Source: Drosophila miranda
Lineage: Eukaryota > Arthropoda > Insecta > Diptera > Drosophilidae
Assembly (NCBI RefSeq): GCF_003369915.1
Contig: NC_046674.1
Location: forward strand, 16,678,001 to 16,742,000
Direction: 5' to 3'
DNA: 64,000 bases
The notes beneath the pieces were generated by a model that saw only the letters and a list, made by a program, of their open reading frames with translations, searched no databases and had not been told where the DNA came from. A program made the position numbers and the translations under genes. Shown piece after piece: positions 52,137-63,147 of the stretch. The first letter of the stretch is position 1. Each line of letters starts with the position of its first letter.

Positions 52137-54004
52137 TAAGTTTTTCAACCTTTATTGCCGCAAGTTTTGTTATTGCTTATGCAAATTAGTGGTTGGCTGA
52201 GGCTTGAGCTTGAGTCGCGTTAATTATACATGGATAGTCCTTGGAGGTTTTATTTAAATAGATCCCGTCTCTCTTTCGGTCTGACCCCCATTGACCTCTG
52301 CTCAGTGACCAGAAATCTGTCGATAAATATTCATTTATTTGATATTATCTTAATTATTCAAACACAAACTGTTTTCAATTAATAAACGAAAGCCTTAGCT
52401 TTTTGGTTGCGGAATCGCTTCATAATTAAATCGGACCATGGCCGGAGCCCGATAAAATTGCGATGGCCATTAGAACAGGTGGAATAAAAGGCTCAAAAAT
52501 AGCCTAAAATAAATATCCAGCGTAATGCAATTTTAATTGCACAGAATGTGTCGCTTAGTTGCTTCTCTGCCGTACGATACATATGTGTGTATATAAACAG
52601 GACTCATAATTTGCGGCAGGGGGAATGGAATCCTTTTTTGGGGCCTCGTCTGCCCTGCCCTGCCCTGCCCTGCCCCGGCCTGGTCTGGCCTGCCATGTCG
52701 TTTGCCACAATCGATGTCGTTTATCTTCTGATTTGTTGCCAAACGAAGCAAAACAAATCACTTGCTCGAACGGCTGCTCCATCTAACAACTAAATTTCAG
52801 ACATACCGTAGCGAGAAGGTCCTGCCAAAGAAGCTGCAGCCTGTACTCCTGGGTCCCTCTCCCATTCCTCTGGTGACGGGATTTCTCTACCGCTCCTGGG
52901 GCCTCGTTCCAGCTGCTGTTGCGAATGAATTGTAGCCATTTTTCAGACATCTTTGGCAGACTCGTGACGTCCGACGTTGCACGGCTCGGCACAGAAAACA
53001 AGCAGGAAAAAAGGAGAATATGGAACCCAGAGAGCTGGGAATTTGTGACGCCTTCGTCGTGTGTTAACAATGAAAGTATGCCGCATGCCATGTCCCGCCT
53101 TCCGCCAACAAAAGGTACAAATGTCGCCGGAACGGAATTTATTGGCGTGCATTAACCGACACAAGGACACCACTCTCCGGGATATGCGCCATATATTAAT
53201 ATAAGAGCCTCGAATGTGTGTACACACACAGATACTGCCACAATTGTTTTGTCTTTCTGGCTCTCCGGCTAAAGTGCACATTTGTTGGCTTTCTTTATGC
53301 TCGCATGCCCCAGAAGTTAATCAGGATTTGTGGCCCATCCCCATCCCTATCCCCATCCCCTCCCACGAGCTCTGACTCTGATAAATTAATTTGTGCGTTG
53401 ACTGGCTTGGCATTTTATTGAAATTTGCATAAACATAATTTCCGAAAGGTTGCCAGTAAATCCTCACAGAACAAACACTGCAAAATAAACTAACAATAGA
53501 CGGTCCGAGGCACACACTTGATAAGAACAATAAGAGCCGAAGCAACATGCAGTATTGGGCCAAGAAAAACTCTATTATTTCAGTACATTAACTTTGGATT
53601 TATTGTTTATGGCAGCAGCAGGAGCGGTGGGCGCACAGACATGGGCAGTGGCAGTGGCAGTGGCAGTGGCACGGGCAGGGGCAGGGCTTCAAACGTCGAT
53701 GGCCTCTAAGTGAAAGTTGGCGAACAAATATCGAGTGAAAAGTTGGCTAAAACTTACCGAAACCTTCTTCAAGCCATCTGAAACGTGACTCTCTTCAGGG
53801 AGGGCCTTGTCCTTGGACGGAGTTTGTCTGCCTCTAAGCATGCAACACTAATTGAAAGAGCTTTGTTTCACGTTTGCATACCGGTCTGTGTGTAACAGTA
53901 TTGTGAGTGGGTGTGTGGGTGTGTGGGTGTGTGGGTGTATGGGTGTGGCGCAGCCACATCATGAGGCTGTCATAATGTGCATTTTATATTACGTATGCAC
54001 ACGC

Positions 54005-54018
54005 GGCGTATGCGCAAT
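54005..54018 (-). promoter_or_regulatory. dispersed motif ATTRCGYATACGCC, copy 7
   Basis: Minus strand reads ATTGCGCATACGCC. A partial copy (ATTACGTATGC as read on plus) is 10 bases to its left. Confidence 0.5.
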
Positions 54019-55499
54019 ATGACGAGCACCAGCCGCAAATTTCCTTGCCACATATGTGACACTGAGACGCTTCCCACCCCCCCTTTATTTTATAGAAAGA
54101 GCCCCCACTTGGCCTTTGTTTTTGGCCAAGTTTATGTTTGAAAATTTTCGCTGCCATTTTGCCGTTCTTTTCTTATGTTTCGTTCTGCCGCCCCAAGCTC
54201 GTAAATCTTTGAGGAAGTGAGCAAAAAGAAGAAGACAAAAAAAATGGAAAATTGCCCATTTTGTGTGTTGGTATGTGTGCGGGATGGCTGGTCATAAAAT
54301 GGAAACAGATCAATATAAAATTTATTTATATTTTCGCTTGAGTGGCCATAAAAATGCCAGCCCCCCACCCATACCACCACCCACACCCACACCCCATTCA
54401 AATGATCATTTCTGGCGGCGCTCTAATTAATATGTGGGTGGAAAGTCGCAAAAACGAAAAGGAAAAATACTTAGGCTGGAAATACTTCAAAGACCGCCCA
54501 GGGGATTTATGGCCTGCAGCCGGCAGGCCGGAAGTGTCACTTGGCAACTTTCCTCGGATTGTGTCGAGACAACCCAACTTCACAGCTCCAAAGGCCCCGA
54601 AGGCGTTGAACAAGCTCCAAGCACTTCAACTCCCTGCACCCTGCACCCTGCTCCCTGCGTCCTGCGTCCTGCGACTGTTTGTGTCTGTATTTATGTAGCG
54701 ATAAAATTAAATTTATTTTAACGCCAGCCGAAGGTGCAGATGGGGAGTGCGGGGCGTGGCATGTGCGCACATAGTCAAACATTATCGCCAACTTGGTTGC
54801 AAGTTGGCGAAACTTCGATGCCGACCAGCGTTTGTCTATCCGTCCCCGTCCCCGTCTCCGTCCCCGTCCCTGGGCAGGAAATCGCTGGAATCGGTTGGCC
54901 CAAAGTCTGCCACAGGCGGAGACCAGGAAAAGCACCTGCGATAAAAGTTTCTGCGCCATTTTCCACTTTCCCCCCTAACGTTTCTGTATGTGTGTCGGTC
55001 TGTGTCTGTGTCTGTGTCTGCGTCTGTGTCTGTGTCTGAGTGTTGTTCGCTGGCATTTTTGGGCATACGCATGAGTCCTTCGCCACACCTAATGCAGACC
55101 ATAAACAAGCCACCATTTGCAATGCCATTGCCAATGGTCCTGCCACGGGCTTAATCTGCTAACAGAAGTTAATATTGCCCTGCCGCAATGCAGTGGCAGG
55201 CGAACGGAGAGTGGTGCCGGCCCAAGTCCCCCCTTTTTCTGGCCACTCGGCGAATTCTCGTTCTGGCAGACCGTAAACTCCAAAAGGGAAACTGCATGCA
55301 AATGCTGGCAGGAGATTGGATCTGGCATGAGAAATATTAATATAAATCCAAGCGGAGCTCCGCGGAGGGGGGAATCGGTATATAAGCAAAGGATAGCGAT
55401 ATCAGCTACAAAATTTAATCGGAAAATCGAATGGAATGCCGACTGCTGAATGCTGAAAATAAGCTAATAAACTAAACTAAACTAACTAATAAGCTGAAA

Positions 55500-55815
55500 C
55501 TATAGAGCACACATTGTATAGGTTAAAGGTCAACTCTCTTAAACGATGGTCAAACATTAACATTTAACAGTAGATATTGTCGCAGGGGATGCCGAGTTCT
55601 TCGTGTATAGATATGAGTCTGAGAGCCTTCTTTTGGAGTCTCTGGATCTTCTCCCGACTACTGTGGCTAGCTGTGCCCCAAATGGAGATCCCATAAGTCC
55701 ATGGATTTGTAGATTAGGGGTTTGACGCGCAGCTTCAAGGTTGATTTATTGCCCAAGAGCCATAGGTATTTTGTTGGATTTGTGTGGCCTCCAGGTGAGT
55801 CTTCTGTCAAGCCGC
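55500..55815 (-). mobile_element. decayed jockey-clade non-LTR retrotransposon fragment (end of RT ORF)
   Basis: The minus strand translates, across shifted frames, to LRLDRRLTWRPHKSNK, then LWLLGNKSTLKLRVKPLIYK, then WTYGISIWGTASHSS and KIQRLQKKALRLISIHEELG. These blocks correspond in order to the C-terminal end of the reverse transcriptase ORF of jockey/Doc/BS-type elements (LDRRLTW, YWLLGxxSxL, WTYGIxLWG, IQRxQxKxLR). Frameshifts separate the blocks, so it is a dead remnant. A TAGTTTAGTTTAG-like tail near 55465-55490 may be its 3' end. No 5' part, endonuclease or target-site duplication is seen. Confidence 0.75.
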
Positions 55816-56341
55816 AGTGAGACTGGGGACTTGTTGGGATGACTTATACAATACACATAATCGTGCCAATCGGCCTTCCAATGAGTGGATTCCATGGAGT
55901 TTCTCCTATCTGCGGGTATTCAATTAGTTCAAGTGCTCTTGGAGCTTTTATTCGTTTTCCATTTAACCAAATAGTCACAAAATATGCCACTATCTTCCAT
56001 GGCACACGTAATCTTATCTGATCAATGCGTTTAGATGTTTTACAAGAACCCGTTACCCGTTACCTGTAACCGAGAACCTGAACCACTCCTAGATTGTGTA
56101 AGAGAGCAACGAGGCGGAAAAAAAGCCCGAACTTTGATTAGCTATCGCTTAAATAGGGGGTATTTTCGTAGGTAACTTTCGATGATTTATGCCAGCCCAA
56201 ATCATATTAATTAATACTCTGGGTCTTCGGCGGGGGCGGGTCGAGCATATTGATTTGTGCCATTTCGATTGATGGGCGCCCCTGCGGATGGGTTTATGGT
56301 TATAGCTGTGGTGGGGCTACTGGATATGGTCATGGATACGC

Positions 56342-56347
56342 GATAAG
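56342..56347 (+). promoter_or_regulatory. GATA site upstream of transporter gene 1
   Basis: GATAAG, 38 bases upstream of the TATA box. Confidence 0.45.
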
Positions 56348-56379
56348 CAGATAGGCAGGAGGCATTCTCCAGGGATCGT

Positions 56380-56387
56380 TATAAATA
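56380..56387 (+). promoter_or_regulatory. TATA box of transporter gene 1
   Basis: TATAAATA, 46 bases before the ATG at 56426. Transcription would start near 56410 with a 5' UTR of about 15 nt. Confidence 0.7.
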
Positions 56388-56425
56388 GGAGCCCATGGGC
56401 CGGCCGCCTCGTAGACAACTCGAGA

Positions 56426-57941
56426 ATGGCGACGGATAAGTATGCGCCACCGGATCAGCATTCGTGCACAGCTCCGGACAGCAGCTGGCTGAGTCGAGGC
56501 CACAAGAACCAGCCGCAGTGGAATGCCCTCGGCGCGGTGTCGTTCATCCTGATTTCGGGGGGCATGAGCCTGGCCTGGGGAGCCGGCTTTGCCGTCCATT
56601 CCGCCCATCGCGAAGAGCTGCTGATGACGTCCCACATGGAGGTCTCGTGGTATGCGGCTGCCACCGTTGGGGCAGTACTCGGGGCACTCTGCACCCATCG
56701 CCTACCCCTGCAGCCCGTCTATGTGAGTAGATTGGAGCGGATCGAGTGGAGGGAGAAGGAGAATGGGAGTGAGAATGAGAACGAGAATGGGAGAGGAAAT
56801 CATCTCTCTGACTTCGCAGATATTCGGATCCTGCCTGGTGCTGGTCTCGGGCATACTCTTCCTGGCCTGCCACGAGTGCCCGGCGGCCATCATCACAGCC
56901 CGCTACCTGGACGGACTGGCCAATGGGCTGGTGTTTGTCCCAGCCATGGCAACGGTGGGCGAGATCTCTGTGCGCGGCACGCGTGGACTGCTGGCCTCCA
57001 CGGTGGAGCAGCTAAGCTGCAACACTGGCATCCTGATGCAGCTGCTGTACACGGCCGTGTGGCAGGTCGACTGGAACGTGACGATTGCGGCCGACCAGGT
57101 GCACGGAGTGCTCAGCATTGTCTACGGCGTGGTAGCCCTTGCTCTGGCCTCGACGCTGTGCGTAGAGTCTCCGGTCAACCTGCTGCTCCGCTCCGATGAG
57201 CAGCAGGCGGTGGCAGCTCTGCGGCACCTCCAACGACCCTACATGGTCACAAGTGAGACCCTGATCCAGCTGGACGAGCACAAGCACTATGTGGCCACCA
57301 ATCGAGAGATGAGCTGGTGGCAGAGCGTCCGGATGGGACTGCCCCCGCTCCTCAAGCTACTGGCCCTTCGATCCCTCAATGCCGTCTGCCTGACGCTGGT
57401 CGTGTGGAGTGCCCTCTACGAGACGGCCGTACAGGTGGCGACCCACTATCAGGCCTGGCCCTATGTGATATTCGGTGTGATGCGGTGGTGTGGCTGCTTC
57501 TGCGTGCTTCTCCTCGTGGACACCACAGGCCGCAAGAAGCCTACGTTGTTTGGCTGCTTTTCCTGCGGTTCCTTCGCCCTCGCCTTTGCCACCCTGTTTG
57601 GGCGCACTCCGCACATGATAACGGCCCTCGCGCTGCTGTTCAGCCTGCAGTTCTTTGCTGGATTGGGGCAAACAGCGTCGGCGGTGTATCTCACGGAGGC
57701 CTTTCCCCTAGCCGTAAAGCCCCACTATGTGGCCGTGGTGTATGTCATAGAACTCTTCCTGCGACTCATCTTCTGCAGCTTCGCGCCTAGTCCTGCTGGA
57801 ATTGTTGCCTACTTCTATGTCCTAGGAGGTCTTTCCATAGCATTTTTCTTCATGGGCATCTTCTGCCTGCCGGAGACGAGGCTCACGACGCTGTCGGAGG
57901 CCCAGCACAAGTTTAGCAAGTGGCTTAACAAGGATTTCTAG
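56426..57941 (+). CDS. SLC2-like MFS sugar transporter paralog 1, 472 aa
   Basis: Two exons, 56426-56722 and 56820-57941, joined in phase 0. It is a hydrophobic 12-TM-type protein with the MFS sugar-porter landmarks: ARYLDGLANGL (126-136), VESPVNLLL (214-222) after TM6, DTTGRKKP (333-340) between TM8 and TM9, YLTEAFPLAVK (389-399), and LPETRLTTL (449-457) after TM12. The QQLSG motif of glucose-selective GLUTs in TM7 is absent (it reads RSLNAVCLTLVVW) and the first inter-TM2/3 GRR motif is degraded, so the substrate cannot be assigned. The N-terminus has the block NQPQWNALGA shared with the two downstream paralogs, but no intron at that point, unlike them. It probably belongs to the 67D transporter group (CG32053/CG32054/CG8249 in my memory). 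It is expected to act in the plasma membrane. Confidence 0.88.
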
Positions 57942-58012
57942 GATCTAACATATATACTTGCCAAAAAAAAATTTGGATTTATTGGTTAAAGAAAATGCCA
58001 AAAATGCTACAA

Positions 58013-58018
58013 AATAAA
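58013..58018 (+). terminator. poly(A) signal of transporter gene 1
   Basis: AATAAA about 70 bases after the stop, followed by a low-complexity AATAAT stretch to about 58120. Confidence 0.65.
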
Positions 58019-58350
58019 TAATAATAATAAAAATAAAATACTACTCCATAGTTTGGTAATAGTGTACAATTATGAATAAATAACATATGAAAATAATAAT
58101 AATAATACAAATACTAATAATAAGGTCCCATATCCCTTGTGTAAATCACCCAATTGATTAGTTGTAGAGTTACCCCGAACCAAATGATTCAGCTGCGATT
58201 GTGGATGGCAACAAAAACACAGCTGGGGAAGCACACGATCCGCATCTCGGACGGGCCACCACTTGACAGTGCCGATGGCTTCTCTCCAGCCATCAAAATA
58301 GGTGGCATTTGATAGGGTAAAATAGTACAGTACACCCTAATTCACGAACA

Positions 58351-58436
58351 TATCGATAAGAGTGCTTATCGGCCGGCAGAACGGCTCGGTCTCTAATACC
58401 GTTTGGGTGTCTTATCAATGCCATTTGAACGATAAG
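58351..58436 (+). promoter_or_regulatory. cluster of four GATA sites upstream of transporter gene 2
   Basis: GATAAG at 58355-58360 and 58431-58436, and CTTATC at 58365-58370 and 58411-58416. The first two form an inverted pair 4 bases apart. The first also overlaps TATCGATA (58351-58358), the DRE octamer. Clusters of this kind are typical of GATAe/serpent targets in gut or fat body. That link is established for the factors, and inferred here. Confidence 0.55.
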
Positions 58437-58520
58437 CCCAGGTCCCTCCAACCGACCATCAGTTGGACCAGGCCCAGTCGCAAAAAGCCACAAAAATCAC
58501 TTGCCCTGGCATTCGGTCAA

Positions 58521-58554
58521 TCAGTTTCGAATCGAGCCCCAACACGGTCGGTTG
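58521..58554 (+). promoter_or_regulatory. initiator plus DPE core promoter of transporter gene 2
   Basis: TCAGTT at 58521-58526 puts A+1 at 58523. GGTTG at 58550-58554 fits the DPE consensus RGWYV at exactly +28 to +32. There is no TATA box. The 5' UTR would be 71 nt. Confidence 0.65.
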
Positions 58555-58593
58555 TATCCTCGAAAAAGAAGCCGAGCCCCACCGAGAAACATA

Positions 58594-60585
58594 ATGCAAA
58601 ACGATAAGTTCGCGGCTCCGCCAGCAGGCTTCTCCACGGCCCCGCCGCCAGGATACTCCCCACAGGAATACCCCCCACAGGGATACCCCCCACAGGGATA
58701 CCCACAACAGGGATACCCCCCACAGGGATACCCAGCACAGGGATACCCACAACAGGGATACCCCCCGCAGGGATATCCCCAGCCCGGCTTCATACAGCAG
58801 GGAAACCCACCACAGTACTACGGTGCACCACCCGGACAGGGACCACCGCCACCGAACCATCACTATGGCTCGGTGCCGCCCCCGGCTCCAACTCTGCCAC
58901 CACAGGACGCACCAGCTACTGTTGTGCCCCCCCAGGGCTGCTTCAGTCGCGGCCAAACGAACAAGCCCCAATCGAATGCTGTGGGAGCTGGTGAGTAGCT
59001 CTGGGAATTAGTCATCTGCTCTGCAATGGAAATCCGATAAGATAGCCTTGAATGAGGGGCGGGGCCTATATTCATGGAATTGATTAAGAACCAGTGACGT
59101 CATCAGGCCAGACAAATTATATCATTTTTATGGGTCTTAATAGATTCCCATCTCATAGTACCTTTTGGTACTAGATAGACATGAAATGTATACAAAACTC
59201 TGTTCTTCCACTTTCAGCTGGTCTGATCTTTGTCTCGGGTGGAATGAACATTGCGTGGTCCATCGGGTTCCGTGGTGCTCTCTTCTACCATGCCACAACT
59301 CACGACTATATTGCCTGGTTCATTGCCGCCATTATTGGAGCAGTTATCAGCTGCTTAATCCCCAAAAAGGTGCCCAGGAAGTATGTCTTGGTAAGTGAAT
59401 ACAACGCCTGCCTCTTGCCAATCTGTCAATCTCCTTGATCCTTTCCACGTACAGCTAGTCGGGGCGCTTTTGGTGACGGTTGGAGGCATTGAGATGGCCG
59501 CCATTCGATCGAATGGCGGTGCAGTTCTAGCCGGCTCCTACCTGGATGGAATAGGCAATGGACTGGTGTTTGCTCCTTTCATGGCCCTGGCCGGTGAGGT
59601 GTCCGTTCCGTACATGCGCGGCCTGGTCACGGCGAGCCTCGAGCAGATGTGCTTCGGCATCGGCATCTTTCTGCAGATCATCTATACCAGCACATGGGCC
59701 GCATCTGGTTTCTACTATTCGTCCAGTGGCTTTTCGCCCGAGAATCTAAAGGGAATCCTGAGCGCCGTATATGGTGGGCTATCCCTACTCCTGGGCGCAT
59801 TGCTGTGCATTGAATCGCCGGTCCAGATGTTGGCAAGGGGCGACGAGCCAGGCGCTATCGATACCCTCCGTCGGCTACAGCGACCCTACACCCTCACGAA
59901 CGCCACCTACGAACAGCTGGCTGAGCACAAGCGATATCTGGCCGAAAACCAGAACTTATCCACGTCCCAGAGCATTGTCCAGGCCCTGCCCGCCTTCCTC
60001 CGACTGACCTATTTCCGCGCCATGAATGCCCTCAGCATATCCAGCATTGTAGTCTTGGTCCTGATCATTTCCATCCTTGCGAACGGAGGATCGTCGACTG
60101 GCTGGCTGGTTGGGTTCGCCGTCTGCCGCTGGGCGGGCAACTTTATTTCCACCTTCATCATGGAGAGCGTGGGCCGCAAGAAGCCGCTTCTGCTGGGCTT
60201 GCTCGGCTGCAGCTGTCTCGGCTTTGCCATTGGTTCCAAGTACAGCTTCTACTATAGCATGGGCGGAATGGCCGTCATGATGCTGATATTCCAGTTCTTC
60301 GCCGGCCTCGCCTTCGTCTCCACCTCGCCCTACCTGTCGGAGGCCTATCCGCTGGCGGTCAAGCAGTACTTCATCGCGTTCACCTTCATCGCTGAGATGC
60401 TCGTCTTCATCATCGTCGGGTCGGCTCACTTCAATATCTACGATGGTGGCAACTACTTCTATGCCGTCGGTGGCATGTATCTGTTCGCCTTCCTGGCTGG
60501 CATTTTCTGCCTGCCAGAGACCCGATTGACCACGCTGCGCGGCGCTCAGCAGCAGTTCAGCGGATTCATCAATAGGAGTTTCTAA
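58594..60585 (+). CDS. SLC2-like MFS transporter paralog 2 with YPPQG-repeat N-terminus, 566 aa
   Basis: Three exons: 58594-58990, 59218-59390 and 59455-60585 (phases 1 and 0). Residues 1-118 are a Pro/Gln/Gly/Tyr-rich tail with about ten YPPQG-type pentapeptides (about residues 20-70), like the tails of annexin VII, scramblases and cephalopod rhodopsin. It must be cytosolic and disordered. Then comes the block shared with its neighbours (NKPQSNAVGA), followed by a 12-TM body: GSYLDGIGNGL (217-227), IESPVQML (309-316), ESVGRKKP (427-434), YLSEAYPLAVK (483-493), LPETRLTTL (543-551). The QQLSG glucose motif is absent. The body aligns without gaps to paralog 1 over the junction NA(L/V)GA...SGGM. 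Pentapeptide repeats are often used for self-association or membrane scaffolding; a role here is inference. Upstream it has GATA sites and an Inr-DPE promoter. Confidence 0.9.
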
Positions 60586-60676
60586 CAGAACACAAACACA
60601 AGCTGTTTGCTTCTTGATTGGAGATACAGCCAGCGGTTTGCACGATCTTACCTTAGGTATTAGTCGAACCAAAGAT

Positions 60677-60682
60677 AATAAA
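60677..60682 (+). terminator. poly(A) signal of transporter gene 2
   Basis: AATAAA 91 bases past the stop. Confidence 0.7.
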
Positions 60683-61110
60683 TATTTATAGCCCCTCACG
60701 AGCGTACGAGTACTTGCAGCCTTGTGTTTTTTTGTTTTTTTTTTTTGCTTTTTTGTTTTTTTTTTTTTGCTTTTTTTGTGTATGGCTATCGCAAAACAGA
60801 TAACATTTCTGGACTGTCAAAACATAGAATTGGACTGTCACAAATGTCAATAATTTATTGGGTGTGAATTGTGTAATTGCCTCTCTTTTTTTTTTGTGCA
60901 TGTCCATAGAGTGCGACAAGGAAATTTGTAAAAAAATTTGTACCTGGAAAAGAGAACTGGGAAAACCAAAGCAAACTGCAACACATGCTTCGGTCTCACC
61001 CTCGCGCCACGCCGCTCCGCTCCGCGTCGAGCCGAATGCAAACAATCAGCGATAGGAAAATCGCGCTCTGATAGCGATATCAACCACAGCTAACAATCCC
61101 AAATTCGAAG
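60683..61110. other. spacer between transporter genes 2 and 3
   Basis: Contains long T tracts (60726-60778). No gene seen. Confidence 0.6.
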
Positions 61111-61116
61111 CGCTTA

Positions 61117-61139
61117 CTTATCAATCGGTAGACGATAAG
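61117..61139 (+). promoter_or_regulatory. paired GATA sites upstream of transporter gene 3
   Basis: CTTATC at 61117-61122 and GATAAG at 61134-61139, about 125-145 bases before the ATG. A weak initiator (CATAGTC, A near 61220) with GGTCG at +28 (61247-61251) is the only core promoter candidate. Confidence 0.45.
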
Positions 61140-61262
61140 ATTAGTGTGTCATCGATGGTTAAACCAGACGGAAACAAGCTCAACATACCCACCTGGTAGA
61201 ACTCGACCCCGGAGCACATAGTCTTGTGCGGACGCGCGGCCACAGCGGTCGACACCATCGTC

Positions 61263-63022
61263 ATGCAGACAGAGAGACCACCGCCACAAAGTGGCTTTCT
61301 GCCCATACCCACGGCCCATAGTCCGGAGGTGAAGCGGGAAGTGATCCAGCAGGCAGGACAGGGAACCTGCTGCAACCAGGATCGGCGCAATCAACCACAG
61401 GCAAATGCCATTGGAGCTGGTAATCTTACGACTTACGTTACGAATAGTTAAACAGCAAACATATGTAGGCCTTGGCCACCAGTGTGAATCATTTGTGAGT
61501 CAGGGTAGGTGCTAGATGCTAGAAACTCTACAGCACTTTCCACACCCTTTTAGGCCAGGAACTAGTATAGCCACAAGTAACAATACACACGTGCTTATTA
61601 TTCTATATCGGAAGCTGATTGTCTGTATATATATACTTTATTTTGCAGCTGCCTTGATCTTCCTCTCTGGCGGACTGCACATCGCCTGGAGCATTGGCTT
61701 CGACAGTCTATTGGAGCTGGAGGTCAGTTCGCACCTGCGCATCAGTTGGTTCATTGCGGCCATTGTCGGAGCCCTGCTGGGTGGCTTCTTTAGCCGCCGA
61801 TTCACCTACAAGCAGCTCATGGTATGTTAAGAACGATATTCCAAAAGAAAACGCTTACCCGATTCCATTCGCCACACAGCAAACGTGCGCAATGCTAACG
61901 GTCATTGGAGGAATTGTGATGGGGGCCAGGCGGTTCAATGTCAGGGCCATGCTCGTGGCGAGGTATTTGAACGGATTCGGCAATGGTCTGGCCCTGGCTC
62001 CCACACTGGCCATGGCCGGGGAGCTGTCCGTGTACTACAAGCGAGGAACAATGGCCTCGGCCGGCGAGCAATGGCCCACCACTTTGGGGATCTTTGTGCA
62101 GATCGTGTGCAGCGCCAGCTGGGACACGGAGAGCGAGTTCACGGTGGAGCAGTTCCAGGGCGTACTCAGCGCCATCCTGGGCGTGATTGCCATATGCATG
62201 GCCTGGCTGCTGACAATCGAATCGCCCGTGGATCTGCTGGGCCGGGGTGACGACCAGGGAGCCATCGATGCTTTGAGCCGTCTACATCGTCCCACAGCCG
62301 TTACCGCTGAAACCTATGATCAGATGGACAATCATCACACCTATCTTAACCACAACCAGCCGATGCGAGGGCTAAGAGCCTGGACGGAGGCCCTGCCCGC
62401 CCTGCTGCACCTCTGCCTGATGCGGGGACTGTACGCCATGAGCTCCAGCATGCTGGTAGCCTTCACCCTGAGCTGCACAAGCACCATTGTCTATCCCGGT
62501 AGCTCGGGGCCCTTTGTGCTCTTCGGCTTCCTGCGACTGGTGGGCAGCTTCACGAGCGCCTTCGCCTTGGACACGCTTGGCCGCAAGATCCCCTTGCTGC
62601 TGGGCCTGGTAACGGCTGGTGGACTGGCGGTCGGAGTGGCCAGTAGGTTTGTGGCGAGCGAGCTGGTGCGGGTCAAGGACATGAGGATGGCCCTCTGGCT
62701 GCTGCTCCTGTACCAGCTGTTTGCGGGCTTTGGCTTTGGCCCGAGCTCGGCCTACCTATCGGAGGCCTTTCCTCGGAGGGTGAAGCGGCAGTGCATTGCC
62801 CTGGCCTACGTGGCGGAGATGATCATCCAGCTGGGCATTTGTCGCATCGATCTCAGCAGGCACATCGACAGCGTTGACAATATCGCTGCCTTTTTCTTCA
62901 GCCTTGCTGCTCTGCTGCTGGCGGAGTTTCTGTGCAGCATCTGGTGCATGCCAGAGACCAAGCTGACGACTCTGCTACAGGCGCAGATAAAGTTCCGGAA
63001 CTTTGTGGTCTCGCAAGCCTGA
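61263..63022 (+). CDS. SLC2-like MFS sugar transporter paralog 3, 490 aa
   Basis: Three exons: 61263-61419, 61649-61821 and 61880-63022. Intron phases (1, 0) and the length of exon 2 (173 nt) are identical to paralog 2, which proves common descent. The first in-frame ATG is MQTERPPPQSG, giving a short hydrophilic N-tail with two cysteines (GTCCNQD) and the shared block NQPQANAIGA. Sugar-porter landmarks are ARYLNGFGNGL (137-147), IESPVDLLGRGDDQGA (223-238), DTLGRKIP (341-348), YLSEAFPRRVK (402-412) and MPETKLTTL (467-475). As in its neighbours, the TM7 QQLSG motif and the N-terminal GRR motif are missing. The N-terminal repeats of paralog 2 are absent. A weak donor (GTAATC) ends exon 1. Confidence 0.9.
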
Positions 63023-63091
63023 AAGTAGGCTACTCTCACACATCACACAATAAGACTACCTACCGCCCACCCCCTAGATAGTATAGCTGAA

Positions 63092-63097
63092 AATAAA
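63092..63097 (+). terminator. poly(A) signal of transporter gene 3
   Basis: AATAAA 69 bases past the TGA. Confidence 0.7.
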
Positions 63098-63147
63098 TCT
63101 GTAATCTATATAGTAAGAACCAGCGGTCGGTCCACACTTGTTCTTGT

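Larger units (their letters stand above)
46254..55499. other. gene-free stretch
   Basis: No gene recognised. Tandem repeats include TCTCTGGGTA units (about 52077-52136), GGGTGT units (about 53903-53948), ACGGGACACGGG units (about 50082-50112), GACCGGGACAGG units (about 49585-49630) and CTGTGT units (about 54998-55042). Two ATTRCGYATACGCC motif copies lie here. Confidence 0.55.

Noticed and set aside
61224..61262. Upstream start for transporter gene 3
   Set aside because: That codon is TTG. The first in-frame ATG is at 61263.
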